From the NCBI RefSeq assembly GCF_000744655.1, contig NZ_JQMJ01000004.1, positions 3,100,001-3,164,000 on the forward strand: a stretch of DNA of 64,000 bases, written 5' to 3'. How positions within the stretch are numbered: the stretch's first letter is position 1; the number at the start of each line of letters is the position of its first letter. The notes beneath the pieces are model-generated. The model had not been told where the DNA came from, did not search any database, and saw only the letters and a program-made list of their open reading frames with translations. The translations under genes were made by a program, and so were the position numbers. Below, one piece after another: positions 46,713 to 55,598 of the stretch. The DNA comes from Streptacidiphilus rugosus AM-16 (lineage in GTDB: Bacteria; Actinomycetota; Actinomycetes; Streptomycetales; Streptomycetaceae).

Positions 46713-47614
46713 CCGCGTCCGCCCCGATCCCCGAGCTCTCCGCCTCGGACCCGAACACGGGCGGCCGCCCGGCCGGCGGCGTGCTGGCCCGGCTGGGCCG
46801 GATCCGCTTCGGCCGGGCGTCGGTGCTGCTGATCGCGGGGCTGTACTTCGTCACGCCGCTGCTGAGCACGCTCTGGTTCACGGTGGACAACTCGCCCTCG
46901 GGCTTCAGCCTGGACGCCTACCGGCAGATCTTCACCGTGCCGGGGCTCTGGCCCGCGCTGCAGCTGTCGCTGCTGCTGGCCCTGGGCACCATCGCGCTGG
47001 TCTTCCTGCTGCTGATCCCGACCGTGGTCGCGGTCCGCCTGGGCAGCCCGAGGCTGCGCACCGTGGTCGAGCTGACCTGCACGCTGCCGCTGGTCGTCCC
47101 CTCGATCGCGCTGACCGCCGGCATCTCGACGGTGCTGCGCTGGTGCAACGACAACCTGGCGCCGACGCCGTTCTACCGGACCTTCCTGCTCACGCAGAAC
47201 GGCACCTTCCCCGTCGTGCTGCTGCTGGCCTACGTCGTCATGGCGCTGCCGCTGGCGTTCCGCACCCTCGACGCGGGCATGCGCGCGCTCGACGTGCGCA
47301 CCCTGCTGGAGGCCGCGCAGAACAACGGCGCGAGCCGCGGCCGGGCCATCGTCACCGTCATCCTGCCCAACATGCGCACGGCACTGCTGAACACCGCGTT
47401 CCTCACCCTGGCCCTGGTGCTGGGCGAGTTCACCGTGGCCTCGATCCTCGGCTACGTGCCCTTCGCCGTCTGGATCGTCAACGGCAACAGCGCCGGACAG
47501 GGACCCGTGACCGTGGCCGTCTCGATCGTCAGCCTGCTGCTCACCTGGCTGCTCCTGCTCGTGCTCTCCGCCGGCGGCCAGCGCCGCGGCGGCGGCGCAC
47601 CGGCCGGCAGCTGA
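46700..47614 (+). CDS. ABC transporter permease 2
   Basis: A 304-aa membrane protein with six spans. The EAA loop is LLEAAQNNGASRGRAIVTV followed by LPNMRTALLN, closely similar to permease 1, so the two make a heterodimeric channel. The ATG at 46700 lies inside the end of permease 1. Confidence 0.9.
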   Translation: MAGLTASAPIPELSASDPNTGGRPAGGVLARLGRIRFGRASVLLIAGLYFVTPLLSTLWFTVDNSPSGFSLDAYRQIFTVPGLWPALQLSLLLALGTIALVFLLLIPTVVAVRLGSPRLRTVVELTCTLPLVVPSIALTAGISTVLRWCNDNLAPTPFYRTFLLTQNGTFPVVLLLAYVVMALPLAFRTLDAGMRALDVRTLLEAAQNNGASRGRAIVTVILPNMRTALLNTAFLTLALVLGEFTVASILGYVPFAVWIVNGNSAGQGPVTVAVSIVSLLLTWLLLLVLSAGGQRRGGGAPAGS

Positions 47615-47657
47615 ACCATCGTCAAAGCATCACCTCCGAGGAGCTCCAGGAGTGTCC

Positions 47658-48824
47658 ATGACCACCGACCCCGCGCCCGCGACGTCCGTCGCCGCCGTGC
47701 CCTCCCCTGCGGGGCCGACGGACGCACCCGTTGCACCCACTGCAGCACCCACCACTGACAGCTCTCGGGAGACCACCGGCGCGACGGTGGAGTTCGTCGG
47801 CCTGCGCCGCGCCTTCGGCGCGACCACCGCCCTGGACGGCCTGGACCTGACGGTCCGCCCCGGCGAGCTGCTGGCCCTGCTCGGCCCCTCCGGCTGTGGC
47901 AAGACGACCGCGCTGCGGATGCTGGCCGGCTTCGAGTCGCCCGACTCGGGCCAGGTGCTGGTCGACGGCGTCGACGTCACCTCCATTCCCGCGCATCGCC
48001 GTGACGCGGGCATGGTGTTCCAGTCCTACAGCCTCTTCCCGCACCTGAACGCGCGCGACAACGTCGCCTTCGGCATGAAGATGCGCAAGGTGGCGACGGC
48101 GGAGCGCCGCCGCCGCGCGGACGAGCTGCTGGAGCTGGTGGGTCTGCCGACCCACGGCGACCGCTACCCGCACCAGCTCTCCGGCGGCCAGCAGCAGCGG
48201 ATCGCGCTGGCCCGCGCCCTGGCCCTGCAGCCGCGGGTGCTGCTGCTGGACGAGCCGCTGTCCGCGCTCGACGCGAAGGTCAGGCTCAACCTCCGCGAGG
48301 AGATCCGCCGCCTGCAGCAGGAGCTCGGCATCACCACGCTGTTCGTGACGCACGACCAGGAGGAGGCGCTGTCGATGGCGGACCGCGTCGCGGTCATGCA
48401 CGCGGGCCGCCTGGAGCAGTGCGACACCCCGGCCGAGCTGTACGCGCGCCCGGCGACGCCGTTCGTGGCGGAGTTCGTCGGCACGATGAACCGGCTCCCC
48501 GGCGTCGTGGCCGAGGCGGGCGACGTGGTCGAGGTCCTCGGCCGGAGCCTGGCGGTCGACGGGACGACCGCGGTCCGCGGAGAGGCGGACGTCCTGGTCC
48601 GCCCGGAGAACCTCCTCGTCACGGCGGGCGGCGGCCAGGGCTCCCTGGTGACCGGCACCACCTTCCTCGGTGCGGTCACCCGCCTGGCGGTCCAGCTGCC
48701 CGACGGCTCCGTCGTCAAGGCCGACCTCTCCACCCACGACGCGGCGGAGCTCCCCGCCGGCACGGGCGTCACCCTCTCCCTCCCCGACCGCCCGGTCCTG
48801 GTCGACGCTCGCAGCGACAGCTAG
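47658..48824 (+). CDS. ABC transporter ATP-binding protein
   Basis: About 388 aa. A Thr/Ala/Pro-rich N-terminal leader of ~40 residues precedes the ATPase domain. It shows Walker A LLGPSGCGKTTALRM, Q-loop MVFQSYSLFPHL, signature LSGGQQQRIALARAL, Walker B LLLDEPLSALDAKV and the switch TLFVTHDQEEALSMADR. A C-terminal TOBE-like domain follows, as in MalK/FbpC-type importers. The start could be GTG at 47652 or ATG at 47658; AGGAG 5 nt before the ATG favours the latter. It completes the importer encoded from 44668. Confidence 0.93.
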   Translation: MTTDPAPATSVAAVPSPAGPTDAPVAPTAAPTTDSSRETTGATVEFVGLRRAFGATTALDGLDLTVRPGELLALLGPSGCGKTTALRMLAGFESPDSGQVLVDGVDVTSIPAHRRDAGMVFQSYSLFPHLNARDNVAFGMKMRKVATAERRRRADELLELVGLPTHGDRYPHQLSGGQQQRIALARALALQPRVLLLDEPLSALDAKVRLNLREEIRRLQQELGITTLFVTHDQEEALSMADRVAVMHAGRLEQCDTPAELYARPATPFVAEFVGTMNRLPGVVAEAGDVVEVLGRSLAVDGTTAVRGEADVLVRPENLLVTAGGGQGSLVTGTTFLGAVTRLAVQLPDGSVVKADLSTHDAAELPAGTGVTLSLPDRPVLVDARSDS

Positions 48825-48947
48825 CTGCACCTGAAGGGGCGCGGGGAACTGCGCGAGAAACCGCCCTGTGCGGATGGCCCTGCGCATCGAGGACCATCCG
48901 TCGTGGATGGCTTGTCGCGCAGTTCCCCGCGCCCCTGGTAGTGCAAC
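48825..48947. repeat. long intergenic palindrome, copy D (short subtype)
   Basis: ~123 bp starting directly after the ATPase stop. The left arm is GGGGCGCGGGGAACTGCGCG then GTGCGGATGGCCCT. The right arm is GGACCATCCG and TGTCGCGCAGTTCCCCGCGC. The ends TGCACCTGAAGG and GGTAGTGCAAC mirror each other. It separates the ABC operon from the HAD gene on the same strand and may limit readthrough between them. Confidence 0.9.
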
Positions 48948-48981
48948 CGACTCTTCTGACTTCTACGAAAGGCGATACCGC

Positions 48982-49653
48982 GTGTCCAGCCGCACCACCC
49001 TGCAAGCGGTCCTGTTCGACATGGACGGCACCCTCGTCGACACCGAAGGACTGTGGTGGCAAGCGGCGGAGGAGGAGGCGCGGACGCTCGGGATCACGCT
49101 GGGCGAGGACGACGTCCCCGAGGTGCTCGGCCGGGCCGTCGAGCACACGGCGACGCACCTGCACCGGGTCTCGAACGGCAGCCGCAGTGAGGCGTCCATC
49201 GCCGCCGCGCTGGACCACCGCTTCGTCGAGCTGGTGTCGCAGCAGGTCGTCCCGCTGCCAGGCGCGCTGGAGCTGCTCGACGGGCTCGCCGACGCGGGGA
49301 TCAGGACCGCGCTGGTCTCAGCCTCGCCGCGGCACGTCGTCGACCTGGTCCTGGACGCGCTCGGCCGGCGTCGCTTCGCGACGTCCTTCGCCGCCGGGGA
49401 GACGCCGCAGACCAAGCCCGCACCCGATCCGTACCTCGCCGCCGTCCGCGCGCTCGGGGCCTCCCCGGAGAGCTGCGTCGCCGTCGAGGACACCCCGACC
49501 GGCGTCGCCTCCGCCGAGGCCGCGGGGGTCGCGGTCATCGCCGTGCCCTCGATGACGCCGATCGCGCCCGCTCCCGGCCGCGCGGTCGTGCGGAGCCTGC
49601 TGGACGTCGACCTGTCGCTGCTGCAGCGCCTGCTCGACTCCGCGGCGGCGTGA
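48982..49653 (+). CDS. HAD-superfamily phosphatase/phosphomutase-like protein
   Basis: 223 aa. Motif I is VLFDMDGTLVDTEGLW with nucleophile and acid/base Asp. Motif II is TALVSASPR, motif III has the Lys in ETPQTKPAPDPYL, and motif IV is VAVEDTPTGVASAEAAG. The helical cap places it in the beta-phosphoglucomutase/phosphoglycolate-phosphatase group. I do not see the Schiff-base Lys cap motif of phosphonoacetaldehyde hydrolase. GTG at 48982 has AAAGG upstream. Its position behind the importer suggests, without proof, a phosphorylated substrate. Confidence 0.85.
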   Translation: MSSRTTLQAVLFDMDGTLVDTEGLWWQAAEEEARTLGITLGEDDVPEVLGRAVEHTATHLHRVSNGSRSEASIAAALDHRFVELVSQQVVPLPGALELLDGLADAGIRTALVSASPRHVVDLVLDALGRRRFATSFAAGETPQTKPAPDPYLAAVRALGASPESCVAVEDTPTGVASAEAAGVAVIAVPSMTPIAPAPGRAVVRSLLDVDLSLLQRLLDSAAA

Positions 49654-49685
49654 GCGCGGGAACGGCCCGGGTAGCGTTGCCGATC

Positions 49686-50012
49686 ATGCCTGCTCTCTTT
49701 CTCGCCCTCGCCATCAGCTCGGAGATCTGCGCCACGATCTCGCTCAAGTACAGCCATGGCTTCACCCGGCTGCTGCCGAGCGTCATCGTGGTGATCGGCT
49801 ACGTCGCCTCCTTCGCGCTGCTCAGCCAGGCGCTCAAGCACATCCCGGTCAGCACCGCCTACGCGATCTGGTCGGGGGCCGGCACCGCCGTCGTCGCCGC
49901 GATCGGCTTCGCCTTCCTCGGCGAGGGCGTGAACGTGTGGAAGGCCTTCGGCATCGCGCTGATCATCGCGGGCGTCGTCGCCCTCAACCTCGGCGGCGCG
50001 GCGCACTCCTGA
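49686..50012 (+). CDS. small multidrug resistance (SMR) family exporter
   Basis: A 108-aa protein with four membrane helices. The essential Glu is in the first helix (FLALAISSEICATISLKYSHG), and the SMR signature AYAIWSGAGTAVVAAIGF follows. These proteins work as antiparallel dimers, exporting cationic compounds or guanidinium. This is a single gene, so a homodimer is expected. TAGCGT (49672-49677) is 8 nt before the ATG at 49686, indicating a leaderless transcript and fixing the start. Confidence 0.92.
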   Translation: MPALFLALAISSEICATISLKYSHGFTRLLPSVIVVIGYVASFALLSQALKHIPVSTAYAIWSGAGTAVVAAIGFAFLGEGVNVWKAFGIALIIAGVVALNLGGAAHS

Positions 50013-50032
50013 CCGGCTCGTAGCATGACGGC

Positions 50033-51199
50033 ATGACGGACGGGGTGGGGCTGGCGGAGCCGGAGGACGAGCGCGCGGCGGGCGAGGAGCCGACGGAGTT
50101 CGGCGAGAAGCGGGTCAGCTACGCGGAGGCCTTCTTCGACCTCGTCTTCGTCCTGTGCGTCACCCAGATCTCCGGCCTGCTGCACGGGGAGCACGACTGG
50201 GCCGGGGTCGGGCGCGCGCTCATCGTCTTCATCCCCGTGTTCTGGTGCTGGGTCGGCACGAGCGTGCTGGCCAACACCAGGGACACGGACAATCCGCGCG
50301 GCCGGATCGGCATCTTCGCCGTCGGGTTGTGCGGACTCTTTCTCGCACTGGCCCTGCCGCAGGCGTACGGCCCGCGCGGGCTGCTGTTCGGCGGCGCCTA
50401 TCTGGCGGCGCGCTGGCTGCTGGGCGGCCAGATCGCGGCGGCCGGGGGCGTGCTGGTCGGCCCGATGGGGATGGGCGCGCTGGTCACCGGGCCGCTGATG
50501 CTGACCGGCGGCTTCGTCCACGGCCATGCGCGGCTGACGCTGTGGGCCGTGGCCGCCGGCCTGGACCTGCTCACTCCGGTGCTGGCCAGGCGGCAACTGC
50601 TGGCGGTCCGCTTCCACCCCACCCACCTGCCCGAGCGCTTCGCGCTCTTTCTCCTGATCGCCCTGGGCGAGGCGATCGTCTCGATCGGCGGACCGGTCGC
50701 CGCCGGGCCGACGTTGCGGGCGGACGAGGTGCTGGCGGTGGCGGTCGGCTTCGTCGCGGCCTGCGGGTTGTGGTGGGTCTACTTCGGCTACGCGGCCGAC
50801 GCGATGCGGCACGCGATGACCACCTCCCGGGTGCCGACGGACATCGTGCGGCAGGTGCTCTCGTACGGGCACCTGGCCTTCGTCGGCGGCGTGATCGCCT
50901 TCGCGGCGGGGGTCTCGGCCGCCGCGACGCACCCCGACGAGCGGCTGCCGACCGGTGCGCTGGCCCTGCTCTTCGGGGGCTGCGTCCTGTTCCTGGCGAC
51001 CTTCGGCTACACCCGCTGGCGGATGTTCAGGAAGATGGCCTGGCCGCGGCTGATATCCGCGGGAGCCGTGCTGCTGGTCGCGCCGCTCTGCGCGCGGCTT
51101 CCCGCTCTGGGCGCGCTCGGCGCGCTCGCCGGGGCGTTGCTGCTGCTCAACGCCGTGGAGTACTGGCGGGTGGAACGCTCACCGCGCCACGAGGTCTGA
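50033..51199 (+). CDS. low temperature requirement A (LtrA) family membrane protein
   Basis: A 388-aa integral membrane protein with about ten spans. The LtrA family is recognised by VSYAEAFFDLVFVLCVTQIS near the N-terminus, HPTHLPERFALFLLIALGEA in the middle and WWVYFGYAADAM further on. The family is named from a Listeria cold-growth mutant. No biochemical activity is established. TAGCAT (50021-50026) is 6 nt before the ATG at 50033, so it is likely leaderless and independent of the SMR gene 20 bp upstream. Confidence 0.9.
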   Translation: MTDGVGLAEPEDERAAGEEPTEFGEKRVSYAEAFFDLVFVLCVTQISGLLHGEHDWAGVGRALIVFIPVFWCWVGTSVLANTRDTDNPRGRIGIFAVGLCGLFLALALPQAYGPRGLLFGGAYLAARWLLGGQIAAAGGVLVGPMGMGALVTGPLMLTGGFVHGHARLTLWAVAAGLDLLTPVLARRQLLAVRFHPTHLPERFALFLLIALGEAIVSIGGPVAAGPTLRADEVLAVAVGFVAACGLWWVYFGYAADAMRHAMTTSRVPTDIVRQVLSYGHLAFVGGVIAFAAGVSAAATHPDERLPTGALALLFGGCVLFLATFGYTRWRMFRKMAWPRLISAGAVLLVAPLCARLPALGALGALAGALLLLNAVEYWRVERSPRHEV

Positions 51200-51265
51200 G
51201 CGGGCGTCACGCCGTCACGTGCGCCGCAAGGCCTTGGATCTTCCTCCAAAGCCTTACACATTCTG

Positions 51266-51294
51266 TTGACGCGGATCTTGGGCAGACCTACGTT
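51266..51294 (+). promoter_or_regulatory. promoter of the NCS2 permease gene
   Basis: TTGACG (51266-51271), a 17-bp spacer and TACGTT (51289-51294) make a good housekeeping promoter. The expected leader is about 65 nt to the GTG at 51367. I see no purine-riboswitch-like structure in that leader. Confidence 0.6.
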
Positions 51295-51366
51295 TTCCTT
51301 CAATCGAAATGCGGATACCACATCGCGGAATTTTGCCTCTCCCGGCCCACCCCCGGAGGTCCCCGA

Positions 51367-52752
51367 GTGCCTGCGTCTCCCGCGTCCTCTCCTGCCACCA
51401 CCCACCCCGTCGACGAGCTGCTGCCCGCGCCCAGGCTGATCGCCTACGGCCTCCAGCACATCGCCGCGATGTACGCCGGCGTCGTCGCCCCACCCCTGAT
51501 CATCGGCACCGCCGTCGGCCTGAGCGGCAGTGAGCTCACCCTGCTCATCGGCGCGGCACTGCTGACGTCCGGCCTCGCCACCCTGCTGCAGACCCTCGGC
51601 GTCTGGCGGATCGGCTCCCGGCTGCCCTTCGTCAACGGCATCAGCTTCGCCGGCGTCGCACCGATGCTCGCCATCGTCAAGCAGTCCCATCCCGGTCAGG
51701 CCCTGCCCGCCATCTACGGCGCGCTGCTGATCGCCGGCGCGGCCGCGTTCCTGGCCGCTCCCTGGTTCGGCCGCCTCAACCGCTTCTTCCCGCCTGTGGT
51801 CAGCGGCACCGTGATCACGCTGATCGGCCTCTCCCTCTTCCCGGTCGCGGCCGGCTGGGCCCAGGGCGGGAACCCCGCCGCCGCGGACTTCGGTTCGGCG
51901 TCCAACATCGCCCTCGCGGGCGTGACGCTCGCCGTCGTGCTGATCCTCAACCGCTTCCTGCGCGGCTTCCTGGGCAGCATCTCGATCCTGCTCGGCCTGG
52001 CCGCGGGAACGCTGCTGGCGATCCCGCTGGGCAAGAGCGACTTCGGCGCGCTCGGCAGGGTGCCGGTCTTCTCGATGCCCTCGCCGTTCCATTTCGGGGC
52101 GCCCACCTTCCAGCTGGGCGCGATCATCTCGATGCTGATCGTGATGCTGGTCTCGATGACCGAGAGCACCGCGGACCTGCTCGCCCTGGGCGAGATCGTC
52201 GAGCGTCCCGCCGACGAGCGGGTCATCGAGGGCGGCCTGCGCGCCGACGGCGCGGCCACCGTGCTGGCGGCCGTCCTGAACGGCTTCGCCGCCACCGCCT
52301 TCGCCCAGAACATCGGCCTGATCGCGCTCACCAAGGTGCGCAGCCGCTACGTGGTGGCGACCAGCGGGGTGATCCTCATCCTGCTCGGCCTCTTCCCGGT
52401 GGCCGGCGCGCTGGTCAGCGTGGTGCCGCAACCGGTCCTCGGCGGCGCCGGGCTGGCGCTCTTCGGCACGGTCACGGCGAGCGGCGTGCGGACGCTCACC
52501 GCGGCCCGGCTGGAGGAGAGCGGCAACCTGCTGACGGTCGCGGTGGCTCTCGGCTTCGGCGTGCTGCCGATCGCCGCGCCGGGCTTCTACGCGCACTTCC
52601 CGCAGCTGGTGCAGACGGTGATGGACTCCGGCATCAGCGCCGGCTGCCTGGTCGCCATCAATCTCAACATCTTCTTCAACCAGCTGGGCCGCCGCCCCGC
52701 CCCCCTGGTTCCCGAGGTCGCGCCCGAGCCGGTGGGCACCCCGACCGGCTGA
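51367..52752 (+). CDS. NCS2 family nucleobase (xanthine/uracil) permease
   Basis: A 461-aa polytopic proton or cation symporter with about 14 helices. The family features are LIAYGLQHIAAMYAGVVAPP in helix 1 (QH motif), the substrate-site Glu in MTESTADLLALGEI in helix 8, and NGFAATAFAQNIGLIALTKV in helix 10. The QNIG form is typical of xanthine/urate-type members. GTG at 51367 has GGAGG 8 nt upstream. The C-terminal 20 residues are Pro-rich and cytoplasmic. Confidence 0.92.
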   Translation: MPASPASSPATTHPVDELLPAPRLIAYGLQHIAAMYAGVVAPPLIIGTAVGLSGSELTLLIGAALLTSGLATLLQTLGVWRIGSRLPFVNGISFAGVAPMLAIVKQSHPGQALPAIYGALLIAGAAAFLAAPWFGRLNRFFPPVVSGTVITLIGLSLFPVAAGWAQGGNPAAADFGSASNIALAGVTLAVVLILNRFLRGFLGSISILLGLAAGTLLAIPLGKSDFGALGRVPVFSMPSPFHFGAPTFQLGAIISMLIVMLVSMTESTADLLALGEIVERPADERVIEGGLRADGAATVLAAVLNGFAATAFAQNIGLIALTKVRSRYVVATSGVILILLGLFPVAGALVSVVPQPVLGGAGLALFGTVTASGVRTLTAARLEESGNLLTVAVALGFGVLPIAAPGFYAHFPQLVQTVMDSGISAGCLVAINLNIFFNQLGRRPAPLVPEVAPEPVGTPTG

Positions 52753-52777
52753 GCCCGACGGGGTAGGCTCCGGAGCC

Positions 52778-54091
52778 ATGAGGATCACCGTCATCGGAAC
52801 CGGATACCTGGGCGCGACCCACGCCGCCTGCATGGCCGAGCTCGGCTACGAGGTGCTGGGCCTGGACATCGACCCGGAGAAGATCGCCACGCTCTCCCAG
52901 GGCCGCGTCCCGATGTACGAGCCGGGCCTCGAAGATCTGCTGGAGCGCCACGTCTCCAGCGGCCGGCTGCGCTTCACCACCGACTGGGCCGAGGTCGGCG
53001 CCTTCGGCGACGTGCACTTCGTCTGCACCAACACCCCGCAGCGCAAGGGCGAGTTCGCGGCCGACATGTCCTACGTCGAGGCGGCGTTCGACGCGCTCGC
53101 CCCGCACCTGCGCGAGGACGCGGTCGTGGTCGGCAAGTCGACCGTCCCGGTCGGCAGCGCGGCCCGGCTGGCCGAGCGGCTGGCCGCGGTCGCGCCCGCC
53201 TCGGTCGAGCTGGCCTGGAACCCGGAGTTCCTGCGCGAGGGCTACGCGGTGCAGGACACCCTGCGCCCGGACCGCCTGGTCGTGGGCGTCCGCAGCGAGC
53301 GCGCGGAGGCGGTGCTGCGCGAGGTCTACGCACCGCTGACCGGGGCCGGCGTCCCCTTCCTCGCGACCGACTTCGCCACCGCCGAGCTGGTGAAGACGGC
53401 GGCGAACTCCTTCCTGGCCACCAAGATCTCCTTCATCAACGCGATGGCCGAGGTCTGCGAGGCCTCCGGGGCGGACGTGGTCCAGCTGTCGGCGGCGCTG
53501 GCCTTCGACGAGCGGATCGGCGGCAAGTTCCTCAACGCCGGTCTCGGCTTCGGCGGCGGGTGCCTGCCGAAGGACATCCGCGCCTTCATGGCCCGCGCCG
53601 GCGAGCTCGGCGCGGACCAGGCGCTGACCTTCCTCCGCGAGGTCGACTCGATCAACATGCGGCGCCGCTCCCGCATGGTCGAGCTGGCCCGCGAACAGTG
53701 CGACGGCGGCTTCCTCGGCCGCCGGATCGCCGTCCTCGGCGCGGCCTTCAAGCCGAACTCGGACGACGTCCGCGACTCCCCCGCGCTGAACGTCGCCGCG
53801 CAGATCCAGCTCCAGGGCGGCCAGGTCACCGTCTACGACCCCAAGGCGATGGACAACGCCCGCAAGCTCTTCCCCGGCCTCTCCTTCGCCCCCACCGCGT
53901 TCGAGGCCGCGGCCGGCGCGCACGTCGTGCTGCACCTGACGGAGTGGCAGGAGTTCCGCGACCTCGACCCGGCCGAGCTCGCCGCGGTCGTCGCCGAACC
54001 CCGCGTCCTCGACGGCCGCAACGTCCTCGACCCCCAGCGCTGGCGCGCCGCGGGCTGGACCTACCGCGCGCTCGGCCGCCCGGGCGAGTGA
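52778..54091 (+). CDS. UDP-glucose 6-dehydrogenase
   Basis: Oxidises UDP-glucose to UDP-glucuronate with two NAD, supplying acidic sugars for surface polymers. 437 aa. The NAD fold is VIGTGYLGATHAACMAELGY, the central helix carries KTAANSFLATKISFINAMAE, the catalytic Cys is in LGFGGGCLPKDIRAFM, and the C-terminal UDP-binding domain contains LGAAFKPNSDDVRDSPALNV. TAGGCT (52764-52769) is 8 nt before the ATG, consistent with a leaderless mRNA separate from the permease gene 25 bp upstream. Confidence 0.94.
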   Translation: MRITVIGTGYLGATHAACMAELGYEVLGLDIDPEKIATLSQGRVPMYEPGLEDLLERHVSSGRLRFTTDWAEVGAFGDVHFVCTNTPQRKGEFAADMSYVEAAFDALAPHLREDAVVVGKSTVPVGSAARLAERLAAVAPASVELAWNPEFLREGYAVQDTLRPDRLVVGVRSERAEAVLREVYAPLTGAGVPFLATDFATAELVKTAANSFLATKISFINAMAEVCEASGADVVQLSAALAFDERIGGKFLNAGLGFGGGCLPKDIRAFMARAGELGADQALTFLREVDSINMRRRSRMVELAREQCDGGFLGRRIAVLGAAFKPNSDDVRDSPALNVAAQIQLQGGQVTVYDPKAMDNARKLFPGLSFAPTAFEAAAGAHVVLHLTEWQEFRDLDPAELAAVVAEPRVLDGRNVLDPQRWRAAGWTYRALGRPGE

Positions 54092-54157
54092 AGGGAATGC
54101 AGCCCTCCGGCGACGCGTTCTTGTCGGGGTAGGCGGCACTACGGCAGGAGGACGGGA

Positions 54158-54562
54158 ATGTACGGCGACGCGGAGACGGTGCGGAAGATCCTGACGGAGT
54201 CCGGGGACACCTGGGCCGTCGTCGGGCTCTCCTCCAACGAGCACCGTGCCGCCTACGGCGTGGCCAGGGTGCTGCAGCGGTACGGCAAGCGCGTCGTGCC
54301 CGTCCACCCGAAGGCGGAGACCGTCCACGGCGAGCAGGGGTACGCCCGACTGGCCGACATCCCCTTCCCCGTCGACGTCGTCGACGTCTTCGTCAACAGC
54401 GATCTGGCCGGTGCCGTCGCGGACGAGGCCGTGGCGGTCGGCGCGAAGGCGGTCTGGTTCCAGCTCGACGTCGTGGACGTCGAGGCCTACGCCCGTGTGC
54501 ACGAGGCCGGCCTCGACATGGTGATGGACCTCTGCCCCGCGATCGAGATCCCGAAGCTCTGA
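54158..54562 (+). CDS. CoA-binding domain protein (YccU-like)
   Basis: A 134-aa single-domain Rossmann protein: TWAVVGLSSNEHRAAYGVAR, VPVHPKAETVHGEQGY, PVDVVDVFVNSDLAGAVADE and VWFQLDVVD, ending near MDLCPAIEIPKL. These are the motifs of the CoA-binding (succinyl-CoA-synthetase-like) YccU family. The function of the stand-alone form is unknown. A strong AGGAGGACGGGA ribosome site precedes the ATG. Confidence 0.9.
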   Translation: MYGDAETVRKILTESGDTWAVVGLSSNEHRAAYGVARVLQRYGKRVVPVHPKAETVHGEQGYARLADIPFPVDVVDVFVNSDLAGAVADEAVAVGAKAVWFQLDVVDVEAYARVHEAGLDMVMDLCPAIEIPKL

Positions 54563-54610
54563 CCAGTTCGTGAGGTCGCGGCGGCGCGCGGGTGCTGCTG
54601 AACTGAGGGC

Positions 54611-55276
54611 ATGTCATCGACGCACCCGCTGCGGCTCTTTCCCGAAGGGCACCGGCACGCGTCGTTGGCTCCGCTGCTGCTGGCGCTGACGTTCGTCGGC
54701 GGAGTGGTCGACGCGGTGAGCTTCCTGAGCCTGGGCCGGGTCTTCGTGGCCAACATGACCGGCAACGTCGCCTTCCTCGGGTTCGCGCTCGCCGGGTTCA
54801 CGGCCCTGTCCGCGACGGCGTCGCTCGCGGCGCTGGCGGCGTTCATGGCGGGCTCCGCCGTGGTGGGACGGGCCTGGCCGCAGCGGTTCGAGGGGGCGGG
54901 GCTGCTGGCGCAGGTGGTGGGGGTGCAGTTGGTGCTGGTCGGTGTCGCGCTGGCCTGCCAGGCCGGGACGGGCCGCCGCTACGCGGTGCTGCTGCCGCTG
55001 GCGCTGGGCATGGGGATGCAGAACGGCGTGGTCCACCGGCTGGCCGTGCCCGACCTGACCACGACCGTGGTCACCCGCACCCTGGCCGGGCTCGCCGCCG
55101 ACCCCTGGCGCCCGGCCGGCCTGCGCCGCGTCCTCTCCGTCGTCTGCCTCTTCCTCGGCGCCCTCGCCGGCGCGCTGATCAACCAGGCCTTCGGCCCCTC
55201 CTGGACCCTCGCCGTCTCCCTCCCCCCTCTGGCCGCCATCGCCCTCACCACCGCCCGCCTGGCGAAACAGCGCTGA
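54611..55276 (+). CDS. DUF1275 (YoaK) family membrane protein
   Basis: A 221-aa protein with six predicted spans. DUF1275 landmarks are LTFVGGVVDAVSFLSLGRVF followed by VANMTGNVAFLGFALAG, and LALGMGMQNGVVHRL. The activity is unknown. ATG at 54611 gives a short cytoplasmic start (SSTHPLRLFPEGHRH). It is 48 bp after the CoA-binding gene. Confidence 0.88.
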   Translation: MSSTHPLRLFPEGHRHASLAPLLLALTFVGGVVDAVSFLSLGRVFVANMTGNVAFLGFALAGFTALSATASLAALAAFMAGSAVVGRAWPQRFEGAGLLAQVVGVQLVLVGVALACQAGTGRRYAVLLPLALGMGMQNGVVHRLAVPDLTTTVVTRTLAGLAADPWRPAGLRRVLSVVCLFLGALAGALINQAFGPSWTLAVSLPPLAAIALTTARLAKQR

Positions 55277-55434
55277 CCCACGCAGGCCACTGCCACCACG
55301 CCGGGACCACCACCCTGTCCTCCGCCGGCCCGCAGGAGGCTCCGCCCGGCGCCTGACCCAGGGTTTCCCCCACGACCGACCATCCCCTCCCCGACCGGGG
55401 CCCGCACCAGGGGTGTCCGGCAGGCGGGCGGGCA
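55277..55434. other. gap upstream of the leader-peptide promoter
   Basis: No gene is seen. The sequence is C- and CCACC-rich with a possible weak hairpin (CCCGACCGGGG, about 55390-55400). Reading frames here are shadows. The end of the stretch adjoins the promoter of the leader ORF. Confidence 0.5.
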
Positions 55435-55465
55435 TTGACCCGGGCCGGGAGGGCTGCTGCACAAT
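55435..55465 (+). promoter_or_regulatory. candidate promoter for the thioredoxin-operon leader ORF
   Basis: TTGACC (55435-55440), a 19-bp spacer and CACAAT (55460-55465). Six nucleotides separate the -10 from the leader ATG at 55472, the same distance as in the other leaderless starts of the window. The spacer is slightly long. Confidence 0.4.
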
Positions 55466-55471
55466 GGCCGG

Positions 55472-55546
55472 ATGCACTCCGAGACGCACCTGGTGATCAG
55501 GGCCCACATCGACTTCGGTCGCGTGTGGTCCGCCGCGTGTCGCTGA
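55472..55546 (+). CDS. leader peptide (uORF), 24 aa, with terminal Cys codon
   Basis: A 24-codon ORF whose translation contains RAHIDFGRVWSAACR just before the stop. This resembles the short putative leader peptides annotated in Streptomyces ahead of sulfur genes, with an HxD...R..SAxCR pattern. C23 is encoded by TGT. H12, R17, S20, A21 and C23 are at the same positions as in the leader at 21029. The stop is 52 nt before the DUF4395 start. A regulatory role in sensing cysteine is inferred. Confidence 0.68.
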   Translation: MHSETHLVIRAHIDFGRVWSAACR

Positions 55547-55598
55547 TCCAGCGCCCGCCCACCGGCCTGTCCGTCTCCCACCGTCCCGGAGTCCTCCC

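Noticed and set aside
48982-49653. Phosphonoacetaldehyde hydrolase (phosphonatase)
   Set aside because: The HAD core fits, but the Schiff-base lysine cap motif is not visible. The protein looks more like a beta-phosphoglucomutase or phosphoglycolate phosphatase relative.
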